This document shows positions 51,891 to 59,545 of a stretch of DNA of 64,000 bases, piece after piece. Source of the stretch: Citricoccus sp. SGAir0253 (GTDB lineage: Bacteria > Actinomycetota > Actinomycetes > Actinomycetales > Micrococcaceae). Location of the stretch: NCBI RefSeq assembly GCF_005877055.1, contig NZ_CP039424.1:1054001-1118000 (forward strand), given 5' to 3'. The notes below the pieces were generated by a model. That model was given only the letters and a program-made list of their open reading frames with translations. It ran no database searches and was not told the DNA's origin. The translations under genes were made by a program, and so were the position numbers. Position 1 is the first letter of the stretch. Each line of letters opens with the position of its first letter.

Positions 51891-53099
51891 ATGTCTCGAC
51901 TGACCGCACCGGACAGCGCGGCGGTGGGGGAGAACCCCACCGCGGACGCCCACTACGAGCACCCGCATCCGCGCAAGGGGTTCTTCACGGACACCTCCAT
52001 CTGCATCGGCTGCAAGGCCTGCGAGGTGGCGTGCAAGGAGTGGAACCGCAATCCCGTGGACTCGGACTACGCGCTGTCCAACTCCTCCTTCGACAACTCC
52101 GAGGGGCTGGGGGCGGACACGTGGCGGCACGTGGCGTTCATCGAGCAGGACCGGTCCCGGATCGAGGCGGCCCGGGAGTCCGGGCGCGCCCTGGTCAGCC
52201 TCGGGATGCCCGGCTTCCGGCCGGTCGGCGCCGCGCACCCGGACGTGCCGAGCGCGGCCGGTGACGCGACCGCAGCGGCCCTCTCCGGTGCCCTGCACGG
52301 CGCGCTGGCCGAGGCGGCCGGGGGTCCGGCGGCCGGGCTGCCCCCCGCCCCGGACCTGGGCGAGCTGGACGTGCTCTCCGCGCTCGGTGGCGGGCCGACC
52401 CGCCCAGAGGACGCCGGGGCCGTGGACACGACGCCGCCGGACACCCCCGAGTTCCGCTGGCTGATGTCCTCGGACGTGTGCAAGCACTGCACCAACGCCG
52501 GCTGCCTGGACGTGTGCCCCACCGGCGCGCTGTTCCGCACCGAGCACGGCACCGTGGTGGTGCAGGACGACGTCTGCAACGGCTGCGGCACGTGCGTGGC
52601 GGGCTGCCCGTTCGGGGTGATCGAGCGGCGCAAGGACGGCATCGCCCAGCCTCGCACCGAGCGCTCCGCGGCCCCCGGGACGCCGACCGCGCCCGGGACG
52701 CCGGAGCCCACCCGCAACGCGGGCGTGGCCCAGAAGTGCACGCTGTGCTACGACCGGCTCCGCGACGACCAGACCCCCGCGTGTGCCCAGGCCTGCCCCA
52801 CCACCTCCATCCGCTACGGCGAGCGGGCGGACCTCGTGGCCTCCGCCCGGGACCGGGTGGCCCGCCTGCACGCCCAGGGCCGCACGGAGGCCCGGCTGTA
52901 CGGGGCGAACCCGAACGACGGGGTGGGCGGCACCGGCTCGGTGTTCCTGCTGCTGGACGAGCCGGAGGTGTACGGCCTGCCGCCGGACCCGCGGGTCCCC
53001 ACCGCCGACCTGCCGAGGATGTACGCCCGCGCCGGGATCGCCATGGCCGGGATGGCCGCGGCCTCCGCCCTCGCCTTCGTGCTGGGAGGGCGCCGGTGA
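51891..53099 (+). CDS. Formate dehydrogenase iron-sulphur subunit
   Basis: 402 aa, FdnH/FdoH-type ferredoxin with four [4Fe-4S] cluster motifs: CIGCKACEVACKEW (residues ~38-51), CKHCTNAGCLDVCPTGALF, CNGCGTCVAGCPFGV and CTLCYDRLRDDQTPACAQAC. It shuttles electrons from the catalytic subunit to the membrane subunit. An Ala/Gly-rich insertion of ~95 residues sits between the first and second motifs, and a C-terminal hydrophobic helix (AGIAMAGMAAASALAFVLGG) may anchor it. Directly follows fdh (start 1 nt after the stop) and overlaps the NrfD gene by GTGA. Confidence 0.95.
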   Translation: MSRLTAPDSAAVGENPTADAHYEHPHPRKGFFTDTSICIGCKACEVACKEWNRNPVDSDYALSNSSFDNSEGLGADTWRHVAFIEQDRSRIEAARESGRALVSLGMPGFRPVGAAHPDVPSAAGDATAAALSGALHGALAEAAGGPAAGLPPAPDLGELDVLSALGGGPTRPEDAGAVDTTPPDTPEFRWLMSSDVCKHCTNAGCLDVCPTGALFRTEHGTVVVQDDVCNGCGTCVAGCPFGVIERRKDGIAQPRTERSAAPGTPTAPGTPEPTRNAGVAQKCTLCYDRLRDDQTPACAQACPTTSIRYGERADLVASARDRVARLHAQGRTEARLYGANPNDGVGGTGSVFLLLDEPEVYGLPPDPRVPTADLPRMYARAGIAMAGMAAASALAFVLGGRR

Positions 53100-54358
53100 C
53101 CACCTCCGAGTACGACGCCTACCGCCCGCCCGAGGAGCCCCGCCGCCGGCGCCGCCGGGAGGCCCCGGCCCCCGGGCGGACGACCGCCACGCAGGACGCC
53201 CCCGCCCAGGACGGCCCGACGACGGCCGCCTCCGGCGCGGGGACCGGTACCGGACCCGCGGCCGTCGGCGCGACGATCGAGCGCCCCCGGACCGGGGCGC
53301 CGTTCGCCACGGGCACCGCGCGCCGCGGGGGCCTGGCCCCCGCCGGCAGCGACGGGGCGCGCGAGATGGCCATGGTGCCCGAGCCGGAGTTCACGGCCGG
53401 GGACGGCTACTACGGCCGCCCCGTGGTCAAGGCCCCGCCCTGGGACGAGCGGGTGGCCACCTACCTCGTGTGCGGCGGCATCGCCGGCGGTTCCTCGCTG
53501 CTGGCCTTCGGCGCCCAGCTCACCGGTCGCGCCGAGCTGCGCCGCACCGCCCGGCTGACCGCCCTGGGCTCGGCGAGCGTGGGAGCGCTGGCGCTCGTGG
53601 CCGACCTCGGCCGACCCGAGCGCTTCCTGAACATGCTGCGCACCATCAAGCCGACCTCGCCGATGAGCCTGGGCTCGTGGGTGCTGGCCGGGTTCAGCAC
53701 GGCCGCGGGCGTGGCCGCCGTCGCGGAGGCCGACCGGATGCTGGGCGAGGTGCTGCCCCTGGGCCCGCTGCGCACCGTGCTGCGCGCCGTGGAGGCCCCG
53801 TCCGGGGCGGTCGCGGCGCTGCTCGCCGCCCCGCTGGCCGGGTACACGGCCGTGCTGCTGTCCGACACCGCCATGCCCACGTGGAACGCGGCCAGGGACG
53901 ACCTGCCGTTCGTGTTCGTCTCCTCCGCCTCGCTGGCCTCGGGCGGGATGGCGATGATCACCACGTCCACCGCCCAGGCGGGCCCGGCGCGCGCCCTCGC
54001 GGTGCTCGGGGTCGCCGGGGACCTCGTGGCCACGCGCGTCATGGAGCGCCGGATGGACCCGGTGGCCGCGGAGCCGCTGCACCACGGCCGGCCCGGCCGG
54101 CTCATGCGCTGGAGCGAGCGCCTGGCGGTCGCCGGCGGGATCGGCACGGTCGTCTCCGGGCTGACCCGGAGCCGGTGGGCGGCCGTCGCCTCGGGCGCGG
54201 CGCTGGTCGCGGCCTCGGCGTGCACCCGCTTCGGGGTGTTCTACGCGGGCAAGGACTCCGCGCGGGACCCGCGGTACACCATCGAGCCGCAGAAGAACCG
54301 CCTGGCCGCGCGCCGGCGGGCCGGCATCACGCACGACTCGATCACCACCGTCGGCTGA
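53096..54358 (+). CDS. nrfD: NrfD-type membrane subunit of formate dehydrogenase
   Basis: 420 aa. The first ~115 residues are polar and rich in Arg, Pro, Ala and Thr; then eight to nine helices follow with the polysulphide-reductase NrfD pattern (YLVCGGIAGGSSLLAFGAQL, LVADLGRPERFLNMLRTIKPTS with the conserved Asp and Arg of the quinone side, SMSLGSWVL-type, AGYTAVLLSDTAMPTWN). It hosts menaquinone reduction. No cytochrome b subunit is present, so this is the NrfD form of the complex rather than FdnI type. The operon ends at the hairpin at 54391. GTG start overlaps the previous stop. Confidence 0.9.
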   Translation: MTTSEYDAYRPPEEPRRRRRREAPAPGRTTATQDAPAQDGPTTAASGAGTGTGPAAVGATIERPRTGAPFATGTARRGGLAPAGSDGAREMAMVPEPEFTAGDGYYGRPVVKAPPWDERVATYLVCGGIAGGSSLLAFGAQLTGRAELRRTARLTALGSASVGALALVADLGRPERFLNMLRTIKPTSPMSLGSWVLAGFSTAAGVAAVAEADRMLGEVLPLGPLRTVLRAVEAPSGAVAALLAAPLAGYTAVLLSDTAMPTWNAARDDLPFVFVSSASLASGGMAMITTSTAQAGPARALAVLGVAGDLVATRVMERRMDPVAAEPLHHGRPGRLMRWSERLAVAGGIGTVVSGLTRSRWAAVASGAALVAASACTRFGVFYAGKDSARDPRYTIEPQKNRLAARRRAGITHDSITTVG

Positions 54359-54390
54359 CCCGGCGGGGGAGTCGTCACGCGGCGGGGAAG

Positions 54391-54426
54391 ACGGCCCCGG
54401 GCCCCTGAAGGGGAGCCCGGGGCCGT
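54391..54426 (+). terminator. Terminator of the formate dehydrogenase operon
   Basis: Stem of 16 pairs with a one-base bulge: arms ACGGCCCCGGGCCCC (54391-54405) and GGGG-a-GCCCGGGGCCGT, loop TGAA. It lies 33 nt beyond the NrfD stop codon. Confidence 0.8.
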
Positions 54427-55058
54427 CCGTCGTCTGCCCGCCGGGCGCCGGAGGCGTGGGCGGGAGGCTCGGAGCTGTCCGATGCCGGACGGGCGTGCCG
54501 AAGGACAGTAGGGGTCCGCGAGGGAGGGGCCGGTACTCCGAGCCCCGACGCTCCGGTGGCCTGACGGAGTGGCGGCACCGCGATCGCCGGCGGCCCTCGG
54601 ACCAGACCGCCCGCACTGACCTGGCCCGGCGGTGACCCGGAACGTCAGCTGCCCTCCGCACCGTGCGGAGCCGAGCAGTGAGTATGGACACCCGGAAGTC
54701 ACGTACCCCGGTGAGTAAGGGCCCCGAGGATCGGGCCGACCAGTCGAGTAGTCCCCCCCGGAACTTGGGGTAGCGATTACTCGTGAACCGGCGCGGTAGC
54801 CGTTCGTACAGTACAGGCATCGCCTCAGGTCAAGTCCTCAAATCCCCCTCCCGGAGCTCCCCGGCGCTCCCGATCACACCACGGACGCACACCGTCCCGC
54901 ATCGATCCCCCTACCGGCGGCACCCGCAGCAGAGCGGGGCCGTCCCACCCGCCCTGGGCGTGGGCCTCCCCGTGGGAGACACCACGCGGCCAGGCCCGGA
55001 CGTCCTTCCACCACCCCGGCTGGACGGACCCTCCGACCACCGTCCCAAGGAGTTCCCC
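54427..55058 (+). promoter_or_regulatory. Long upstream region of the glycan locus
   Basis: About 630 bp without a convincing gene. It contains GAGTA elements spaced at 33 bp (54680, 54713, 54746) and an inverted TACTC at 54778, an AT-richer stretch at 54760-54850 with TACAGT (54806-54811) as a possible -10, then Pro/Arg-rich non-coding-looking sequence up to the start of the GtrA gene. A long 5' leader or upstream regulatory region for the surface-glycan genes is likely. No known riboswitch was recognised. Confidence 0.4.
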
Positions 55059-55748
55059 GTGACCTTCATCGCCACTCCCGGCCCGGCCCGGCCCGGTGCC
55101 CCGTCCCGGGCCGCGGGTACGGAGACCACCCGGGTCGACCCGTCGGCGCACGTGGACGAGGCGGTCGCCGGCACGGGGGAGACGGCACTCGGCCTCCTGC
55201 CGCCCTCCGCGCCGGCCCGGCCGGCCAGCGGTGGCTCCCTCCCCCGGCCGACTCCCCGTGGCGTGGAAACCACCCCCCGTGGCCGCCTCCTCGGTCGTCG
55301 GCTCACCGCGGTGCTCTTCGGTCGGATGACCCGGTTCGCTGCCGTCGGGGCCATCGGAGCCGTGCTCAACCTGGGAATCATGGCCGCGCTCCTCGCGGTC
55401 GGGGCGCACTACCTGGTGGCTGCCGTCGTGGCCACGGAGCTCACCATCCTCGGCAATTTCCTGCTCCATGAGCGCCTCGTCTTCCACGACCTGAGAACCG
55501 GGCGCCCGTTCTGGCAGCGGATCCTCGGGAGCCTGGGCTTCAACAACCTCGAGACCATCGTCCGGATGCCGGTGCTGGTCCTGCTCGTGGACCTGCTGCT
55601 CGTCGACAGCGTCCTCGCCCAGGGGATCACGCTGGCGCTCGCATTCCTGGCCCGGTTCATCTTCACCTCGCGCGTCATCTACCGAATCCGCCCCGCTGCG
55701 GGCCGCCCCCGGCTCGTGATGCCCCGTCCTGAGGAGCCCCTCCCATGA
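55059..55748 (+). CDS. GtrA-family membrane protein
   Basis: 229 aa. A polar N-terminus of ~85 residues is followed by the four-helix GtrA fold: MTRFAAVGAIGAVLNLGIMA, VAAVVATELTILGNFLLHER (conserved E/N of the family), RLVFHDLRTGRPFWQRIL, then two more helices ending FIFTSRVIYRI. GtrA proteins move polyprenyl-linked sugars or act with glycosyltransferases in surface polysaccharides. GTG with AAGGAG 6 nt before it decides the start. The stop overlaps the next start (ATGA). First gene of the co-directional glycan locus. Confidence 0.87.
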   Translation: MTFIATPGPARPGAPSRAAGTETTRVDPSAHVDEAVAGTGETALGLLPPSAPARPASGGSLPRPTPRGVETTPRGRLLGRRLTAVLFGRMTRFAAVGAIGAVLNLGIMAALLAVGAHYLVAAVVATELTILGNFLLHERLVFHDLRTGRPFWQRILGSLGFNNLETIVRMPVLVLLVDLLLVDSVLAQGITLALAFLARFIFTSRVIYRIRPAAGRPRLVMPRPEEPLP

Positions 55749-55885
55749 ACGTCACCCTTGGTGCACCCCCTGATCAGCAGCCCGCCGATCCGCGAGAGCC
55801 GGCCCATGACCGGCAAGAGGTGCAGAGGGTGGGCTGCCCTCGCTGTTCCGATGCCCGAGATGCCGGAGAGGAGGAAGCGTCATGA
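55745..55885 (+). CDS. 46-aa ORF coupled on both sides by ATGA overlaps
   Basis: ATG at 55745 overlaps the gtrA stop and its own stop overlaps the glycosyltransferase start (both ATGA). GAGGAG lies 8 nt upstream. The peptide is charged and Pro/Asp/Arg-rich with one CPRC pair and no membrane helix; no family is recognised. The double coupling is the main reason to call it a gene. It may instead only pass ribosomes from gtrA to the glycosyltransferase. Confidence 0.42.
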   Translation: MNVTLGAPPDQQPADPREPAHDRQEVQRVGCPRCSDARDAGEEEAS

Positions 55886-57027
55886 GCCTGGCCATGGACA
55901 CCCCCGCAGGACCGCCGCCACCCGCCGCGGTGGAACCGGTCGGCCTGGACCTCTCCGGCCTCGACCGGCCCGGATCCCGCATCGTGTCGCTCATCCCGGC
56001 GCACAACGAGGAGGACGGCATCGTCAAGACGGTCCGCAGCCAGTTCGCCCAGTCGATCCAGCCCGCGCTGGTCATCGTCATGGCGGACAACTGCACGGAC
56101 GATACCGTGCGCCTGGCCCGTGAGGCCGGGGCGCAGGTGGTGGAGACGGTGGACAACCGGGCGAAGAAGGCGGGCGCGCTGAACCAGGGGCTCGCCATGG
56201 TGATGCCGCTGCTCGACGACGACGACTACATCCTCGCCCAGGACGCCGACGGCGAGCTCGGGACGGACTTCATCAAGAACGCGCTGTGGGCCTACGAGGT
56301 CAAGCCGAACCTGGGTGGAGTCTCCGGTTGCATCGTCGCCCGGACGCCGACCAACTTCATCGAGCGGGCCCAGGCCATCGAGTACGCCCGCGGCACCCGC
56401 CTCATGGGCCGGCAGGGGGGGAAGGTGCATGTCCTGTCCGGCGCCGCCGCACTGTTCCCGGTGCGCGTCTTCAGGGCCATCGCGGAGGCACGCGGCACCA
56501 CGCTGCCCGGCGCCCCCGGAACGGTGTACATGGAGGACTCGCTCACCGAGGACTACGAGCTCACCCTGGCGATCCGGCACCTGGGGTTCGACTGCACCAG
56601 CACCAAGCGGTGTCCGGTGGTCACCGACATCATGCCGGACATCGAGATGCTGCAGGTCCAGCGCCTGCGCTGGTACCGGGGGGCCATGGAGTCGCTGTGG
56701 CTCTACGGGTGGAACCGGATCACACGGAGCACGTGGGGCGGCGTCGCGTTCACCTTCTTCTCGTCGCTCCTGTTCCCGCTCGCGCTGCTGGCGCTGGTCC
56801 TGAGCTGGCTGCTCTGGGACATCGGACCGAACCCCCTCTACTGGTTCCTCCTGCCCATCTTCATGGCCGAGAACATCGTGGTCGCGATGCGCATCAAGGA
56901 CAGGGCGTCCCTGCGGACGGCCATCTTCTTCGTGCCCCTGTGGCTCTACGACAACGCCATGTTCATCGTGTACTGGCGCGCCCTGTTCGGAGCCGTGCGC
57001 CGCGAGGCGCGCGTCTGGGTCACCTGA
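55882..57027 (+). CDS. Processive glycosyltransferase family 2 (membrane polysaccharide synthase)
   Basis: 381 aa. GT2 marks: PAHNEEDGIVKTVRSQ, VIVMADNCTDDT (first Asp), AQDADGELG (DxD, UDP-sugar/metal), DSLTEDYELTL (ED catalytic base) and QRLRWYRGAM (Q(Q/R)xRW, the processive signature). Two to three C-terminal helices (FTFFSSLLFPLALLALVL, FLLPIFMAENIVVA, IFFVPLWLYDNAMFIVY) form the membrane part. Shorter than Streptomyces CslA, like IcaA/PgaC or NodC-type enzymes. It probably extends a beta-linked sugar polymer across the membrane. AGGAGG precedes the ATG, which overlaps the 46-aa ORF. Confidence 0.92.
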   Translation: MSLAMDTPAGPPPPAAVEPVGLDLSGLDRPGSRIVSLIPAHNEEDGIVKTVRSQFAQSIQPALVIVMADNCTDDTVRLAREAGAQVVETVDNRAKKAGALNQGLAMVMPLLDDDDYILAQDADGELGTDFIKNALWAYEVKPNLGGVSGCIVARTPTNFIERAQAIEYARGTRLMGRQGGKVHVLSGAAALFPVRVFRAIAEARGTTLPGAPGTVYMEDSLTEDYELTLAIRHLGFDCTSTKRCPVVTDIMPDIEMLQVQRLRWYRGAMESLWLYGWNRITRSTWGGVAFTFFSSLLFPLALLALVLSWLLWDIGPNPLYWFLLPIFMAENIVVAMRIKDRASLRTAIFFVPLWLYDNAMFIVYWRALFGAVRREARVWVT

Positions 57028-57044
57028 GAGGAGGGAAAACAGCA

Positions 57045-57200
57045 ATGTACGGAACAAGCGGAATCGCCGCCACGACCGGTGCGTCGGCCACCGCGCTCGC
57101 CGCCACCGGACTGGACGTCTTCTGGATCGTCGTCTCCAGCGTGGCGTTCATCATGGCCGGCGTCGTGTTGACGCGGCTGCGGCCGAAGGAGGAGTTCTGA
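57045..57200 (+). CDS. 51-aa LAATG sorting-signal membrane microprotein
   Basis: 51 aa. The C-terminal 34 residues form a typical cell-wall sorting signal: LAATG at residues 18-22 (LAXTG is the class E sortase motif of high-GC Gram-positives), a hydrophobic helix (LDVFWIVVSSVAFIMAGVVL) and a charged tail RLRPKEEF. Only 17 residues precede the motif, with no signal peptide. AGGAGG lies ~10 nt before the ATG. Placed between the synthase and the deacetylase, it may be a tiny synthase partner (like the small D subunits of poly-GlcNAc synthases) or a sortase-attached anchor. Function unknown. Confidence 0.75.
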   Translation: MYGTSGIAATTGASATALAATGLDVFWIVVSSVAFIMAGVVLTRLRPKEEF

Positions 57201-57250
57201 GCAGCGTGGCGGCCTCGCGCGAGGCCGCCACGCACTCGGACAGGAGGACC

Positions 57251-58021
57251 ATGCGCATCACCCCGATCATGACCGCAACCACAGCCGTCCTGGCCCTGGC
57301 CCTGGCCGGGTGCGCCACGCCCGACCCCCCGGCCCCCACTCCCATCACGCGCGAGGCGCGTGGGGTCAAGGCGGCCGACATCGGCCACCTGCCGGACCTG
57401 ACGCCGCCGGAACGCTGCACCGGTCACGTGGCACTCACCTTCGACGACGGACCCACGAAGCTGACGCCGGAGATCCTGGCCGTCCTGGACCACTACGACG
57501 TGCCCGCGACCTTCTTCAACGTGGGTCTCCAGGAGAAGGCCCTGCCGCGCCTCGTCGAGCGAGAGCTCGCGGCCGGCCACCAGGTCGGCAACCACACGAT
57601 GACGCACCCTGACCTGTTGTCCCTGGACGTCGACGAGGCCCTGGAGGACGTGGACGCGGCCTCGGCGACGCACCGCGACCTGACCGACGAGCACGTGACG
57701 CTGTTCCGCCCGCCGTACGGGAACTCCGACGCGGCGATCCGCGCCGCGGCCGAGGACCGTGGCCTGACCGAGGTCCTGTGGACCGTCGACTCCAAGGACT
57801 ACGAGGCCATCTCGGTCGACGAGGTGGTGGAGAACTCCCGGGGAATGACCGACGGCGGCATTCTCCTCATGCACGACGGCAAGCCGCTGACCGTCGAGGC
57901 ACTGCCCCGGGTCATCGAGCACTACTACGACGAGGGCCTGTGCTTCGGCCGGGTCACTCCAGGCGACACCGAACTCCCCTCCAACGTGGGCCTCACCCAC
58001 CGGGCCCGAGCCAGCGACTAG
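57251..58021 (+). CDS. Polysaccharide deacetylase lipoprotein (NodB domain)
   Basis: 256 aa. Lipoprotein signal ending LALALAGC, so it is tethered outside the membrane. The NodB motifs are complete: TFDDGP (catalytic base and metal Asp), HTMTHPDL (metal His residues), FRPPYGNSD, LWTVDSKDY and GGILLMHDG (catalytic His). CE4 enzymes remove N-acetyl groups from GlcNAc polymers. Its presence beside a processive GT2 suggests an N-acetylhexosamine polymer. AGGAGG-type Shine-Dalgarno before the ATG at 57251. Confidence 0.95.
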   Translation: MRITPIMTATTAVLALALAGCATPDPPAPTPITREARGVKAADIGHLPDLTPPERCTGHVALTFDDGPTKLTPEILAVLDHYDVPATFFNVGLQEKALPRLVERELAAGHQVGNHTMTHPDLLSLDVDEALEDVDAASATHRDLTDEHVTLFRPPYGNSDAAIRAAAEDRGLTEVLWTVDSKDYEAISVDEVVENSRGMTDGGILLMHDGKPLTVEALPRVIEHYYDEGLCFGRVTPGDTELPSNVGLTHRARASD

Positions 58022-58032
58022 GAAGCAGCATC

Positions 58033-59499
58033 ATGAGCACCGCAACCCTCACCCGATCCGAGGCCTCCGCCGCCACTCGCCCGGCGCGACGGCCGATGAG
58101 CCGGCCCACGAGACAGTGGCTACTCCTGGGAGCGGTCGCGGTCTACGTCGTCGTCCTGGCCGTCCGCCTGCGCAACACGGCCTTCATCGACGAGGCCCTG
58201 TACATCAACGCCGGGAACGCCTACCTCGACCACTGGTTCGGCGGCCGCCCCCTGGGTGATGCAGGTGCCTTCTTCTCGGGACTGCCCGTCCTCTATCCCG
58301 TCCTCGCGGCCCTCATCGACTCGGTCGGTGGACTGTACCTCGTCCGCGCGTTCAGCCTGGCGTGCGTCCTGGCGACCGCCCTGCTGCTGTTCGGCACGGC
58401 GCGCCGGCTCTGGGGACGCCGAGCAGGCCTGCTGGCGGCGGCCACCTTCCTGCTGTCCGGGCCGGTGGTCTTCATCGGGTGGCTGGGGACGTTCGACGCG
58501 CTCGTGGTGGCCCTGCTCGCCCTCGGCCTGTGGCTCGGCCTGGCCCGCTCGGGCATCCCCTCGGCGGTCCTGCTCGGCATCGTGCTGACCCTGGCGACCC
58601 TGACCAAGTACACGGCCGGGCTCTTCGTGCCCGTGGTCCTGGCCGCCACCGTCGTCGCGGGGGCGATGGGTCTCCGACGGGCGGGGGTCGCCGCGGCCGT
58701 GGCAGTCGGTTCCCTGGCGGTGGTCTGGACGCAGGGCGGTGCGGACGTGGCGCGGGATGTCGCGTTCACGACCACCGGCCGCCAGGCCCTGTCACCCGTG
58801 GGCGCCGGCGAGCTGTTCGGCCTGCTGATCGACCACCTGGCCTTCCTCATCCTGCTCGCCGTCGTGGCCCTCGTGCTGATGTGGCGGGCGGGGGGGTGGC
58901 GACTGCGGGTGCTGGGCCTGGGCCTCGTCACCGCGGCGGCGGCGCTGCCGGTAGGCCAGATGATCCTCGGTGAGGCCGTCTCGTTCGAAAAGCACCTGGC
59001 CTACTCCGTCCTGCTGCTCGCGCTGCCCATCGGATGGGGCCTGGCCCACGTCTCACGACTCCCGCTCATGGTCACCCCCGTGGTGCTGGCCGTGATGATC
59101 ATGGCCCTCTTCCCGCTGGTGCGAGCAGACGCGATGTACCGCTGGCCCAACGTCGCCAGCGTGTTGGCCGCGATCGAGTACGACCCCCAGCCCGGCCTGT
59201 ACATCAGTTCGGCGACCGACGCGTTGGACTACCACACCCGCGACCTGCCGGGCATCGCGTGGGAGACGACGTTCGAGCTGTACTTCGAGGGTGAGGAGGG
59301 GATCCAGGCGGCCGTCGCCAACGAGCGGTACGAACTCGTCATCCTGCGCACCGCCAGCGTGGGCAACGCCGAACAGGACTCGCTGCAGGCGACCTTCCTC
59401 GCGGCCCTGGAGCAGAACCCCGCCTACGGCTTGGCCTTCGAGCCGTTCCCCGCGTCGACCACCCCCGGCGACGAATGGCTCATCTACTCCCACCGGTGA
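58033..59499 (+). CDS. GT39-like multispan glycosyltransferase
   Basis: 488 aa with ~11 helices. The first extracytoplasmic loop holds RLRNTAFIDEALYINAGNAY, where the D-E pair fits the catalytic acidic motif of the PMT/ArnT (GT39/GT-C) fold that uses polyprenyl-phosphate sugars. Helices follow (VRAFSLACVLATALLLFG, GLLAAATFLLSGPVVFIGW, LGIVLTLATLTKYTAGLF), then a C-terminal soluble domain of ~110 residues. It may decorate the polymer or an acceptor from a lipid-linked sugar, and GtrA could supply that donor. AGGAAG precedes the ATG. Confidence 0.82.
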   Translation: MSTATLTRSEASAATRPARRPMSRPTRQWLLLGAVAVYVVVLAVRLRNTAFIDEALYINAGNAYLDHWFGGRPLGDAGAFFSGLPVLYPVLAALIDSVGGLYLVRAFSLACVLATALLLFGTARRLWGRRAGLLAAATFLLSGPVVFIGWLGTFDALVVALLALGLWLGLARSGIPSAVLLGIVLTLATLTKYTAGLFVPVVLAATVVAGAMGLRRAGVAAAVAVGSLAVVWTQGGADVARDVAFTTTGRQALSPVGAGELFGLLIDHLAFLILLAVVALVLMWRAGGWRLRVLGLGLVTAAAALPVGQMILGEAVSFEKHLAYSVLLLALPIGWGLAHVSRLPLMVTPVVLAVMIMALFPLVRADAMYRWPNVASVLAAIEYDPQPGLYISSATDALDYHTRDLPGIAWETTFELYFEGEEGIQAAVANERYELVILRTASVGNAEQDSLQATFLAALEQNPAYGLAFEPFPASTTPGDEWLIYSHR

Positions 59500-59545
59500 C
59501 CACTCCCGCCGGTGAATGCCAGAACGAAGAACGGAGAGAACCCGC

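Noticed and set aside
54427-55058. Riboswitch (c-di-GMP, c-di-AMP) before the glycan genes.
   Set aside because: No conserved core of these classes could be recognised; the region may still be a regulatory leader.
55752-56198. Minus-strand open frame (148 codons) across the start of the GT2 gene.
   Set aside because: No start signal and it overlaps the strongly supported synthase on the other strand.
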